Shown piece after piece: positions 8,872 through 17,520 of a stretch of 17,743 bases of DNA. The stretch comes from Merdiplasma sp964643295 (GTDB lineage Bacteria; Bacillota; Clostridia; Lachnospirales; Lachnospiraceae): positions 1 to 17,743 of the forward strand of contig CAZXSN010000063.1 in the NCBI GenBank assembly GCA_964643295.1, given 5' to 3'. The first letter of the stretch is position 1. The number at the start of each line of letters is the position of its first letter. The notes under the pieces are model-generated. The model worked only from the letters and a program-made list of their open reading frames with translations, was not told where the DNA came from and ran no database searches. Made by a program: the position numbers and the translations under genes.

Positions 8872-9029
8872 AAGCCAGAATACCGCCTCAAGAATGAGGT
8901 TGCACTGTTGAAGGATCTGTTGGTCGCTTGGAAGAAGGGCTTGCAGACGGATCGTCCTATCAGAAGCTGAGAAAATATGTTCTTATTGAGAACTGTTGTC
9001 AGGTCCTTCCGGTAACGGATGAAGGGTAA
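8848..9029 (+). pseudogene. Frame-disrupted 3' continuation of the small unknown gene
   Basis: After the first frame, the frame one base back reads GVQSLKARIPPQE, meets TGA at 8895, and then reads a protein-like stretch (GRLEEGLADGSSYQKLRKY, then VLIENCCQVLPVTDEG) to a TAA at 9027. That TAA lies 21 nt before the next gene's ATG, which is normal operon spacing. The frame of the first part also reads on plausibly (KNEVALLKDLL) between 8893 and 8925. This fits two or more small indels in one ancestral gene. No start codon with a ribosome site serves the second part. A sequencing error is an alternative. Confidence 0.45.
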
Positions 9030-9036
9030 CGGAAAA

Positions 9037-9042
9037 AGGAGG
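9037..9042 (+). promoter_or_regulatory. Strong ribosome binding site for the giant helicase
   Basis: AGGAGG, 8 nt before the ATG at 9051, fixes the start of the 2106-residue protein. Confidence 0.8.
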
Positions 9043-9050
9043 AGAATCGC

Positions 9051-12000
9051 ATGCTGCCATCCATACTCGCAAAGCAGCTGGAGAGAGGGATCGGGGATTA
9101 CCTGGAAACGACGTATCCGATGACGAATGCCCCGTTTAAGGGTTCCCTGAAAAAGATGATCGACACGAAAGACTTTCTGTATCATGAGCCTTATGTCTCT
9201 GTCCGGCTGCCTTTCCGTGTGGTTGATCAGATGCCGACGTGCTTTGAGGCGATTCACCCGGAACACCTGCCCTATGTACACCAGCAGGCCGCCTTTGACC
9301 GTCTCACCGGAGATGACGGCAGATCCACTCTGATTTCCACGGGCACCAGTTCCGGGAAGACTGAGTGCTTCCTGTATCCGATTCTGGAATACTGTTACCG
9401 GCACCGCGGCGAAAGAGGCATCAAGGCGCTGATCATCTACCCGATGAACGCTCTGGCCTCGGATCAGGCAGGCAGAATTGCCGACCTGATTTTTCACAGC
9501 CCGGAATTAAAAAACAACGTGACCGTCGGCGTGTATGTGGGCGGCGTGGAACAGCATGCCAGCCGCATGATGAGCGAACAGTCGGTCATCACAGACCATG
9601 AGACGCTGTTGGGCAGTCCGCCGGATATCCTGCTGACCAACTACAAGATGCTGGATTATCTTCTGGTCCGGCCCAAGGATGCCGCTCTCTGGAAAGACAA
9701 CCGTCCCGATACGCTGAAATATATCGCGGTGGATGAGCTGCATACCTTTGACGGGGCGCAGGGCACGGATCTGGCCTGTCTGCTTCGAAGACTGAAATCC
9801 CGCCTCTGGACACCCGCCGGGTATCTGTGCTGCATCGGTACCTCCGCCACCATGGGAACAAAAGAAAGCGGAGAGAACATCCGCCAGTACGCGGAGGAGA
9901 TTTTCGGGGAGCCCTTTGAGGAGGATTCGATCGTCACGGAAGACCGTCTGTCCCCGGGGGAGTTTTTTGCCGGTCAGGAGATCACGGATTTTACAGTGCC
10001 GACCTGGCAGGAGGTCGAGGAACTGAATGTTCTGACTGATCAGGGATCAAAGGAAGAATACCTGCGGGCGGCCGCGGCTGCCTGGACGAATCTTTCCGAT
10101 ATCGATCTTTCCGCGCCTGAGGGGCGGATCGCCCTTGGTGAGCATCTGCTGCATCACAGCTTCCTGCAGACCATGGTTTCCCTGATTGGCAGCAGCTACT
10201 TTCAGGTCAGCTTTCTGGCTAAGGAGCTGGAGGCACATTTTCCGGCGATGCGTGAACTTGGCGATCCCGATGCAGCTGTCAATGCTCTCCTGGCATTAAT
10301 CTCCCAGGCAAGAACGGGAACACCTGAAAAACCGCGCTCCTTTCTGGATGTGCAGGTACAGTTTTGGATCAAGGAACTGCGCCGTCTGGAGGCCAAAGTC
10401 TCCGGCACAGAGGTGGTCTATTCGATCGAGCAGGATTTAAATACCCAGCAGGCGAAGCGCTACCTGCCGGTTGTAACCTGCCGCGACTGCGGGGCGACTG
10501 GCTGGACGACCATTCTGGATGTCATGCAGAATGGAGCCCTTCCCAGTCTGGATGTCTTCTACAACCTGTATTTTGGGAAGGACAAACGGATCATCTTTCT
10601 GTATCCACATACGCACGAGAGAGTTCCTTCGGGGATGCTGGCCGGATATCTCTGCCCGGAATGTCTGCATGTCTCGCTGGGGGAAAACCAGTCTCCTTTC
10701 TGTGAGAACTGCGGCTCTTCGCTGTTTAAGATTGTTATCCCAAAAGAGATCAAAACCACGGGTTCCGGGAGCAACCGGCAGTACGTGTGTCCGTTTTGCG
10801 GCTCGAAGAGGGGCCTTACCCTTTTGGGACTGCGCAGCGCGACGGAAATCAGCCTGGAGCTTTCGCAGATCTTCGCTTCGAAGTTTAATGACGATAAGAA
10901 ACTTCTGGCCTTCTCGGACAGTGTACAGGATGCGGCTCACCGCGCAGGATTCTTCAATGCCCGCACATGGCGGTTCGGGTTTTGCTCGGCGGTCCAGAGA
11001 TTTGTCCAGGACGGCGGCGACGGTTTAAGTCTGGCAGACTTTTCCCGCGAGTTTATACGCTACTGGCATGAGCAGTTTGACGATGAACGGTTCGTAAGCT
11101 TCTTTATCGCCCCCAACATGACCTGGATGAGCGCCTATGAGGATTTAATTACGAAGCGCCGGTTTGGGGAGGACGCGAGAGCGAAGAAGCTCATGGGAGA
11201 TATTGAGAAAAGGATCTCCTATGAGATCATGCTGGAGTACGGCGTGAGCAGCCGCATGGAACGGACATTGGAGAAGTCCGGCTGTTCCTGCCTTTGTTTT
11301 CCTGCGGAATCCATCCGCAAAGCGGCGGCCCTTGCCCGGGAACGCGCGGTCAATGAGCTTGGGGGCTTTACACAGACCGGAGAGGAGCGGTTTTGCTGGA
11401 TGGTGGCGGGCTATTTAAAGATCATGGCCTGGAATGGTGCCTTTTACGATAACGCGTTTTCCCAGCTTTGGAAGCAAAACGGCAACACCTATCTGATCTC
11501 CGCGGACTTTGCGAGCTGGATGCCCGGACGTCAGTCCGGGAGAAACACCCCGCGGTTTCTTTACCGTCCGGCAGAGCAGGGCAGAAAAAAGAATGTCGGT
11601 TTTGATACCATAGCCGATCAAAAGTATACCTCCTGGATCGCGGCCTGCTGCGGGGGCTTCCTTTCGGAATCTTTCGCTTATACGGCCATCAGCGGGATCA
11701 TCCTGGAAGAACTGGTAAAAGAGGGAATCGTGGTCAGTATCCAGGCCACGCCGCAGTACCGCGTCTACGCGATCGATAAGGAGAAGGTCTTTATCAGCGA
11801 CCGCGTTTCCTTTCTAAGATGCGCTGCCTGCGGCAGCACTCTGGCTGTCTGCGAGGAGGATCTTTCCTTCTTCGCGGGGGCTCCCTGTATGCGAAACGAC
11901 TGCGGAGGCACCCTGCAGGCAGATCCGGAGAGGCCGACCGATTATTACGGCAGACTTTTTTCTGCCGGGGATATGATCCGGATCAATGCCAGGGAACACA

Positions 12001-15000
12001 CAGGACTGCTGGAGAGGGAGGACAGGGAGGTCCTGGAGGCAAACTTTAAGCGGGAGAGCGATACCCGGCAGCTGTGGGATCCAAATGTGCTCTCCTGTAC
12101 CCCAACACTGGAGATGGGGATTAATATCGGGGATCTTTCCACCGTGATCCTCTGCAACATTCCTCCTGCTCAGTCTCAGTTTTTGCAGCGGGCCGGCCGC
12201 GCGGGAAGAAGAGACGGGAACGCGCTGACCCTTGTGGTGGCCTCGGCTAAACCGCATGATCTGTATTTTTACGCAGATCCGCTGGATATGATGGAAGGGA
12301 ACGTGACGCCCCCGAAGATCTTCCTGAATGCGTCAGCGGTTCTCGAACGTCAGTTTATCGCCTACTGCATGGATTCCTGGGTCAGAAGCGGTGCCACGGA
12401 AAGTTCGATTCCGAAGAAGGTCAGCAGTGTGCTGGGAAAGCTGGACAGCCATCCGGCGGATGTTTTTCCCTTCAACTTTTTGCAGTACATCCAGAATAAC
12501 CTCACTCACCTGCTCAATTCCTTCTTCGGTCTGTTTTCTCAGTACCTGGACGGGACTGTGAAAAACGAACTGCGAAGCTTCGCCAAAGGCAGTCAGTTAG
12601 AGGAAAGCCCGATGCACATGCGGATCCTGGAGGCCTTTCAGGATCTGAAAAGACAGAGGGATTCCTTAAGCAACAGCATTAAGGAGTTAAAGAGGATGGC
12701 CTCTGATCTGGAGGCGAAACCGAAGGATTCCTCTTATGAGGAGGAGAAAAAGGAACTCAAAGCCGAACAGGCGGCTCTTCTTAACGTGGTCAGGGAGATC
12801 AACAAAAAAGATATCTTCAACTTCCTTTCCGATGAGGGGCTGCTGCCCAACTACGCGTTTCCGGAGGCCGGGATCGTTCTCAAAGCCGTCCTCTACCGCA
12901 GGGAAGAGGAGGGAGAGCAGGAGCGCACAAAGAAGAACTACCAGAAATCCGTATATGAATACAGCCGCTCCGCCTCCTCGGCCATCAGTGAATTTGCCCC
13001 CAACAACAGCTTCTACGTGGACGGAAGAAAGCTGACGATTGATCAGATTGATCTGACGAGCACCCAGTCCGCCAGATGGCGGCTGTGTCCGAACTGTTCT
13101 CACGCGGAACTGGAGGAGACCGGAAAGAATACGGCCTGCTGTCCGCGCTGCGGAAGCCCTTCCTGGGCGGACGCCGGACAGGTCAGAAACATGCTGAAAG
13201 TGCAGATGGTATACTCGAACGCGGATTTCAAGAAGAGTCTCATCTCCGATGAGAGCGATGACCGCACCAACATCTTTTACGCGAAGCAGCTTTTGGTGGA
13301 TGTGGACGAGGAGAACGATATCTCCAGCGCCTTCGAGATGGACAATGACGAATTCCCTTTTGGCTACGAGTTTGTCCGCAAGGCGACGCTGCGGGAAATC
13401 AACTTCGGCGAGAGCGATCTGTCAGGGGAGAAAATGACGGTCTCCGGCATCGAGGGTGTGCGCAAGGGCTTCAGAGTGTGCAAATACTGCGGGAAAATTC
13501 AGCCCGGTCACGGGAAGAGCGTACATACGTTCTACTGCAAGGCAAGGACCATGCCTGTGGATGAAAAGGATCCCTTCGAGGAATGCCTGTTTCTGTATCG
13601 GGAGTTTACGACAGAGGCCCTGCGGATCCTGATTCCTGCCACGACTATGGATTCGTCCGAGGTGAGAACGGAATCGTTTACCGCCGCCTTCATGCTGGGC
13701 ATGAAGGAATACTTCGGCAACGTGGATCATCTGCGGGCGACGGTCTGTGAAGTGCCGGTGGACAACGCGGAGTACAGAAAAAAGTATCTGGTGATTTACG
13801 ATTCGGTCCCGGGAGGAACAGGCTACTTAAAGCAGCTGATGCAGCAGGAGGGCTCCCTGATCGATATCTTTGAGCGCTCTCTGCAGCATCTGGAGCAGTG
13901 CTCCTGCAAGGAAGATCCCCAGAAGGACGGCTGTTACCACTGTCTGTATGCCTACAGACAGAGTCAGAGCATCGGCAGCATCTCCCGGAGAACGGCGATT
14001 GGCCTTTTAAAGACGATTCTCTCCGGGAAGGAAAACTTAAGGAAAATTGACAGACTTGCGAAGATCCCGGTCAATTCTCTGTTTGACAGTGAGCTGGAGC
14101 GCAGGTTTATCGAGGCGATCGCCCAGATGGGAAGTGAAAGCCGACGGGTGGAGATCGCGAAATCTCTGGTAAACGGCAAGGAAGGCTATGTGTTAAAGGT
14201 AAACGATTCCGCCTGGGAGATCGAACCCCAGGTAGAATTAGGACCCCTGCAGGGTGTCAGTGTCAAGTGCAGGCCGGATTTTGTGATCCGTCCTCTTGGG
14301 GAATCCGCCAGACTTCCGGTGGCGGTTTTTACCGACAGCTTTATCTGGCATAAGGACGAGGTGGGTGACGATACGCTCAAGCGGGAAGCGATTCGCAAAA
14401 GTAAAGCTTACAGGGTCTGGACTTTGAGCTGGCGGGATGTGCAGTCGGTGTTTCAGACACAGGGAGAGTACGCGACTGCGACACTGGCGCCGGAACGAAT
14501 GCCTTCCGGCACAAAGATGTATCAGCCGACCGTGACCGCCGGGAAAGCGGAGGTGCTCAAACCGGGGAAAATGCCGCCCATGGAACTGCTGCTTCAGTAC
14601 CTGGACTTAAAAGAGTCCGAAAAGCTTTTTCAGACGCAATCTCGCGCCTATGCGCTGTCTTTGCTGGAGCCCGTGAAGATGAAGGACGCTGCTGCTTTTG
14701 AAAGTTGGAATGAAACAGTTGAAACGGTGAATGAGCAGCTGCACTTCATGGAAAGTGAGTTTGCTTTCCCGGATACGTTTTTCGGGACGTGGATCCCGGG
14801 AGATACAGATGCGCTTCTTTCCGTCTATGCGGGGATTTCCAAGGCAGATTTACAGGCGAACCGCGAAGCGAGTGTCTCTGTAATCGCCATGCTGGATGAC
14901 AGGCCTGAGACCAGAACGGATCGGTATGAAGCGGAATGGAACGGTTTCTGGCAGTTTTTCAATGTCCTTCAGTTTGATCCGGCGTTCGTGGCCGTCAGCG

Positions 15001-15371
15001 CGGACGGTCTGAAAAACCACACCTACGAGGCAATGCCGGTGGCGGCTGGCGCGGTTTCGCAGGAAGATACGGCGCCGTCTAAGGAAGATAAAGATGACTG
15101 GTCAGAGATTCGGGAACTGCTCTTTGAGGAGGAGGCCGTCAAACTCTGTGAGATTCTTATGCAAAAGGGCATCCCCGCGCCTGATGAGGCGGGGTATGAG
15201 CTGACTGATATGCGGGGAGAAGTGATCGCCGAACTGGAACTTGCCTGGACCAGCCGAAACATCGGTTACATGACAAAAAGCCAGAAAGTCAACCAGGAGA
15301 AGGCTAAGAGTGCCGGATGGAAGATCTTTCTTTCTGAGGAAGAGATTGATACGGTTTTCGGGGAGGATTAA
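9051..15371 (+). CDS. Giant superfamily 2 helicase with zinc knuckles, DUF1998-type cluster and Vsr-like C-terminal region (DruE-like / fused DrmA-DrmB-like)
   Basis: A 2106-residue ATP-dependent helicase. First RecA lobe: GTSSGKT at 98-104, DELH at 228-231, TSAT at 264-267. A cysteine-rich insert follows (C477/C480, C535/C538, C551/C554, C580/C583), then second-lobe motifs LLAFSDS (618-624), EMGI (from 1021) and QRAGRAGR (1046-1053), with a further knuckle from C924/C927. A likely coiled coil spans 1191-1262, and C1346/C1349/C1364/C1367 form another knuckle. A DUF1998-type module has DSVPGGTGY from D1584 and C1617-x-C1619-x8-C1628-x2-C1631. Next comes a stretch with SELERRF (1680-1686), RPDFVI (D1743) and FTDSFIWHKD (D1762, H1767), resembling Vsr/PD-(D/E)XK nucleases. 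The end (2057-2093, AELELAW then GWKIF) looks like a second such half. Length and order match Druantia DruE, or DrmA plus DrmB joined. The next gene starts 3 nt after the stop. Helicase call firm; nuclease activity inferred. Confidence 0.85.
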   Translation: MLPSILAKQLERGIGDYLETTYPMTNAPFKGSLKKMIDTKDFLYHEPYVSVRLPFRVVDQMPTCFEAIHPEHLPYVHQQAAFDRLTGDDGRSTLISTGTSSGKTECFLYPILEYCYRHRGERGIKALIIYPMNALASDQAGRIADLIFHSPELKNNVTVGVYVGGVEQHASRMMSEQSVITDHETLLGSPPDILLTNYKMLDYLLVRPKDAALWKDNRPDTLKYIAVDELHTFDGAQGTDLACLLRRLKSRLWTPAGYLCCIGTSATMGTKESGENIRQYAEEIFGEPFEEDSIVTEDRLSPGEFFAGQEITDFTVPTWQEVEELNVLTDQGSKEEYLRAAAAAWTNLSDIDLSAPEGRIALGEHLLHHSFLQTMVSLIGSSYFQVSFLAKELEAHFPAMRELGDPDAAVNALLALISQARTGTPEKPRSFLDVQVQFWIKELRRLEAKVSGTEVVYSIEQDLNTQQAKRYLPVVTCRDCGATGWTTILDVMQNGALPSLDVFYNLYFGKDKRIIFLYPHTHERVPSGMLAGYLCPECLHVSLGENQSPFCENCGSSLFKIVIPKEIKTTGSGSNRQYVCPFCGSKRGLTLLGLRSATEISLELSQIFASKFNDDKKLLAFSDSVQDAAHRAGFFNARTWRFGFCSAVQRFVQDGGDGLSLADFSREFIRYWHEQFDDERFVSFFIAPNMTWMSAYEDLITKRRFGEDARAKKLMGDIEKRISYEIMLEYGVSSRMERTLEKSGCSCLCFPAESIRKAAALARERAVNELGGFTQTGEERFCWMVAGYLKIMAWNGAFYDNAFSQLWKQNGNTYLISADFASWMPGRQSGRNTPRFLYRPAEQGRKKNVGFDTIADQKYTSWIAACCGGFLSESFAYTAISGIILEELVKEGIVVSIQATPQYRVYAIDKEKVFISDRVSFLRCAACGSTLAVCEEDLSFFAGAPCMRNDCGGTLQADPERPTDYYGRLFSAGDMIRINAREHTGLLEREDREVLEANFKRESDTRQLWDPNVLSCTPTLEMGINIGDLSTVILCNIPPAQSQFLQRAGRAGRRDGNALTLVVASAKPHDLYFYADPLDMMEGNVTPPKIFLNASAVLERQFIAYCMDSWVRSGATESSIPKKVSSVLGKLDSHPADVFPFNFLQYIQNNLTHLLNSFFGLFSQYLDGTVKNELRSFAKGSQLEESPMHMRILEAFQDLKRQRDSLSNSIKELKRMASDLEAKPKDSSYEEEKKELKAEQAALLNVVREINKKDIFNFLSDEGLLPNYAFPEAGIVLKAVLYRREEEGEQERTKKNYQKSVYEYSRSASSAISEFAPNNSFYVDGRKLTIDQIDLTSTQSARWRLCPNCSHAELEETGKNTACCPRCGSPSWADAGQVRNMLKVQMVYSNADFKKSLISDESDDRTNIFYAKQLLVDVDEENDISSAFEMDNDEFPFGYEFVRKATLREINFGESDLSGEKMTVSGIEGVRKGFRVCKYCGKIQPGHGKSVHTFYCKARTMPVDEKDPFEECLFLYREFTTEALRILIPATTMDSSEVRTESFTAAFMLGMKEYFGNVDHLRATVCEVPVDNAEYRKKYLVIYDSVPGGTGYLKQLMQQEGSLIDIFERSLQHLEQCSCKEDPQKDGCYHCLYAYRQSQSIGSISRRTAIGLLKTILSGKENLRKIDRLAKIPVNSLFDSELERRFIEAIAQMGSESRRVEIAKSLVNGKEGYVLKVNDSAWEIEPQVELGPLQGVSVKCRPDFVIRPLGESARLPVAVFTDSFIWHKDEVGDDTLKREAIRKSKAYRVWTLSWRDVQSVFQTQGEYATATLAPERMPSGTKMYQPTVTAGKAEVLKPGKMPPMELLLQYLDLKESEKLFQTQSRAYALSLLEPVKMKDAAAFESWNETVETVNEQLHFMESEFAFPDTFFGTWIPGDTDALLSVYAGISKADLQANREASVSVIAMLDDRPETRTDRYEAEWNGFWQFFNVLQFDPAFVAVSADGLKNHTYEAMPVAAGAVSQEDTAPSKEDKDDWSEIRELLFEEEAVKLCEILMQKGIPAPDEAGYELTDMRGEVIAELELAWTSRNIGYMTKSQKVNQEKAKSAGWKIFLSEEEIDTVFGED
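15362..15366 (+). promoter_or_regulatory. Ribosome binding site for the RelE-UvrD gene
   Basis: GGAGG lies in the last codons of the giant helicase gene, 8 nt before the ATG at 15375, so the two genes are tightly coupled. Confidence 0.75.
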
Positions 15372-15374
15372 ACG

Positions 15375-17477
15375 ATGGCGGAAAATGTAAAGGTGGCAAT
15401 CGGCGACAAATTTTTGGATGGCTTTGCCGCTCTGCCTAGGCCCATTCAGGGGAAAGTGACGGAGTTTATGAACAAGTTCCGCAATAACCCTGCCGCGCCG
15501 GGAATTAACTATGAGAAGATCGCGGCCTGTCAGGACAAAAAGTTCTGCTCGGTGAGAATCGATGATACCTACCGCTGCATCGTTGTCCGGCAGCCGGAGA
15601 CCGGTGTCTATCTGCTTTTGTGGGTGGATCACCATGATGCCGCTTACGAGTGGGCAAGAAATAAACGCTGCGGAGTCAATCCGAACACAGGTGCCATTGA
15701 GCTTTATGAAGTAAGTTTCGTGCCGGAAACTGCCCCGACTAAAGAACAGCCGACCCTTTTCTCCGGTGTTTCGGATGACGACCTTCTGGAACTGGGCCTT
15801 CCCAAAGAGCAGCTGCCGCTTGTCAGATCGATGAAGGAAGCCGCGGAGTTTTATGACAGGAAGGCAAGTTTCTCAAACGAGGCCTTTGAAGCGCTCTCCT
15901 GGCTGGCAGAGGGCATCCCGGTTGATGAGGTGAAAGCGCTCGTAAAGGAGGATCGGGAGGAGACTAAAGTTTCCGACAACCTTGCCGATGCGCTTACCTG
16001 CCCGGATACCATGAAGTCCTTCGTGGTTGTGGAGGGAGAGGAGGAGCTTCGGCGTATTATGGCCGAGCCGCTGGAGAAATGGCGGGTATTCTTACACCCT
16101 GCGCAGAGGAAAATCGTAAACAGGAACTATTCCGGACCGGCCCGCATTCTGGGAGGCGCCGGGACAGGTAAGACCGTGGTGGCCATGCACCGGGCAAGAG
16201 TACTCTCCTCCGATTTAAAGGACGGGGAACGCATTCTTTTTACCACCTATACCACCAACCTGGCCTCGGATATTCGGGAGAACCTGCGGAAAATATGCTC
16301 GAGAGAGGAACAAAGAAAGATCGATGTCATCCCGCTTGATTCCTGGGTAGCCCAGTATCTTCGGGAGCGCGGGTACTCCGCGAGGATCATCTATGATGAG
16401 GAAGTGAAGGAGATCTGGGAGGATGCGGTCGCTTTAAGCGCTCCGGATTCGCAGTTTCCTGTAAGCTTCTACATGGAGGAGTACAACCGGGTGGTCGCGG
16501 CACAGGAGGCATTTTCACTGGAGAAATATGTGAAGGCGGCCAGGACGGGACGGGGAATCAGACTGGACCGAAAAAAGCGCATCCAGATCTATAAGGTCTT
16601 CGAAACTTACCAGACGATCCTGAAGGAACGGCAGGTGCGGGACATCAATACCGCGATGTATGAGTGCTGTCAGCTTCTGGCAGGCTCGAGTTCGGAGATC
16701 CGTTACCGGCATGTGATTGTCGATGAGGGACAGGACCTCAGCATGAATGCCTTCCGGCTTCTGCGCAGGATCGCGGGGGAGGAGCATGCGAACGATCTGT
16801 TTATTGTCGGAGACGCGCACCAGAGGATCTATAAGAATAAGGCCGTGTTGTCTCAGTGCGGCATCGAGGTGAGAGGACGCAGCAGTATTTTGAGGATCAA
16901 TTATCGCACGACGGAGGAAATCCGCAGGGCGGCGTTCGCCCTCCTGAAAGGTGTTTCGTTTGATAACCTGGACGATGGCTTTGATACGGGAGAGTTCTGT
17001 CAGTCTCTGACACACGGGGAAGCGCCCCGGGTTCACTTATACGCCAACGCGAATGAGGAGTTTGCTGGCGTTTTGTCGGAGATCAAGGCACTTTTAGACA
17101 GCGGCGTATCCGCGAAGAATATCTGTGTGACGGCGAGGACACACAGGCTGGTGGATGACTATCTGAGGCAGTTTACGGCAAACGGGTTGCGCTGTTTTGA
17201 GATCAGGGGCAGCAAGGTGGACGACCGCGGCCTGGATGGCATCCGGGTTGCCACCATGCACAGAGTCAAGGGCTTGGAATTCCAGTACATGTTCATCGTC
17301 GCGGCAAACGATAGGATCCTTCCGCTGGCAAGAGCCATCGATCATACAGATCTGGTAAGCGAACAGGAAACCATGACGGCGGAGAAATGTCTGCTCTATG
17401 TGGCACTTACCAGAGCACAAAAAGGGGCTTATGTGAGCGGTTATGGAAAGCTTTCAGAATTTCTGACGGGGAACTGA
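15375..17477 (+). CDS. UvrD-family superfamily 1 helicase with N-terminal RelE/ParE-like domain
   Basis: A 700-residue protein. Residues about 5-105 look like a RelE/ParE toxin fold: an N-terminal helical part (FLDGFAALPRPIQGKVTEF), then strands CSVRIDDTYRCIVV and VYLLLWVDHHDAAYEWA. A charged linker follows. The helicase has Walker A GGAGTGKT at 260-267 (K266), motif II DEGQD at 450-454, motif III GDAHQRIY at 479-486, a motif IV region INYRTTEEIRRAA, motif V MHRVKGLEF from 628 and motif VI YVALTRA at 675-681, so it should unwind DNA 3'-5' using ATP. It is compact beside the roughly 720-residue UvrD, since the toxin-like part takes up over 100 residues; no C-terminal nuclease is seen. It is the last gene of the operon, 3 nt after the giant helicase, and there is no antitoxin gene beside it, so the RelE-like domain probably serves as an RNA/DNA or protein contact and not as a free toxin. 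Confidence 0.85.
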   Translation: MAENVKVAIGDKFLDGFAALPRPIQGKVTEFMNKFRNNPAAPGINYEKIAACQDKKFCSVRIDDTYRCIVVRQPETGVYLLLWVDHHDAAYEWARNKRCGVNPNTGAIELYEVSFVPETAPTKEQPTLFSGVSDDDLLELGLPKEQLPLVRSMKEAAEFYDRKASFSNEAFEALSWLAEGIPVDEVKALVKEDREETKVSDNLADALTCPDTMKSFVVVEGEEELRRIMAEPLEKWRVFLHPAQRKIVNRNYSGPARILGGAGTGKTVVAMHRARVLSSDLKDGERILFTTYTTNLASDIRENLRKICSREEQRKIDVIPLDSWVAQYLRERGYSARIIYDEEVKEIWEDAVALSAPDSQFPVSFYMEEYNRVVAAQEAFSLEKYVKAARTGRGIRLDRKKRIQIYKVFETYQTILKERQVRDINTAMYECCQLLAGSSSEIRYRHVIVDEGQDLSMNAFRLLRRIAGEEHANDLFIVGDAHQRIYKNKAVLSQCGIEVRGRSSILRINYRTTEEIRRAAFALLKGVSFDNLDDGFDTGEFCQSLTHGEAPRVHLYANANEEFAGVLSEIKALLDSGVSAKNICVTARTHRLVDDYLRQFTANGLRCFEIRGSKVDDRGLDGIRVATMHRVKGLEFQYMFIVAANDRILPLARAIDHTDLVSEQETMTAEKCLLYVALTRAQKGAYVSGYGKLSEFLTGN

Positions 17478-17520
17478 AGTTCCTGTAAGAAGTTTCGACT
17501 TTCACGGCAGGAATCGGATA

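Noticed and set aside
17480..17513. Inverted repeat TTCCTG / CAGGAA after the last helicase gene, considered as a terminator.
   Set aside because: Only 6 bp with a 22-nt loop and no T tract follow the gene; likely chance.
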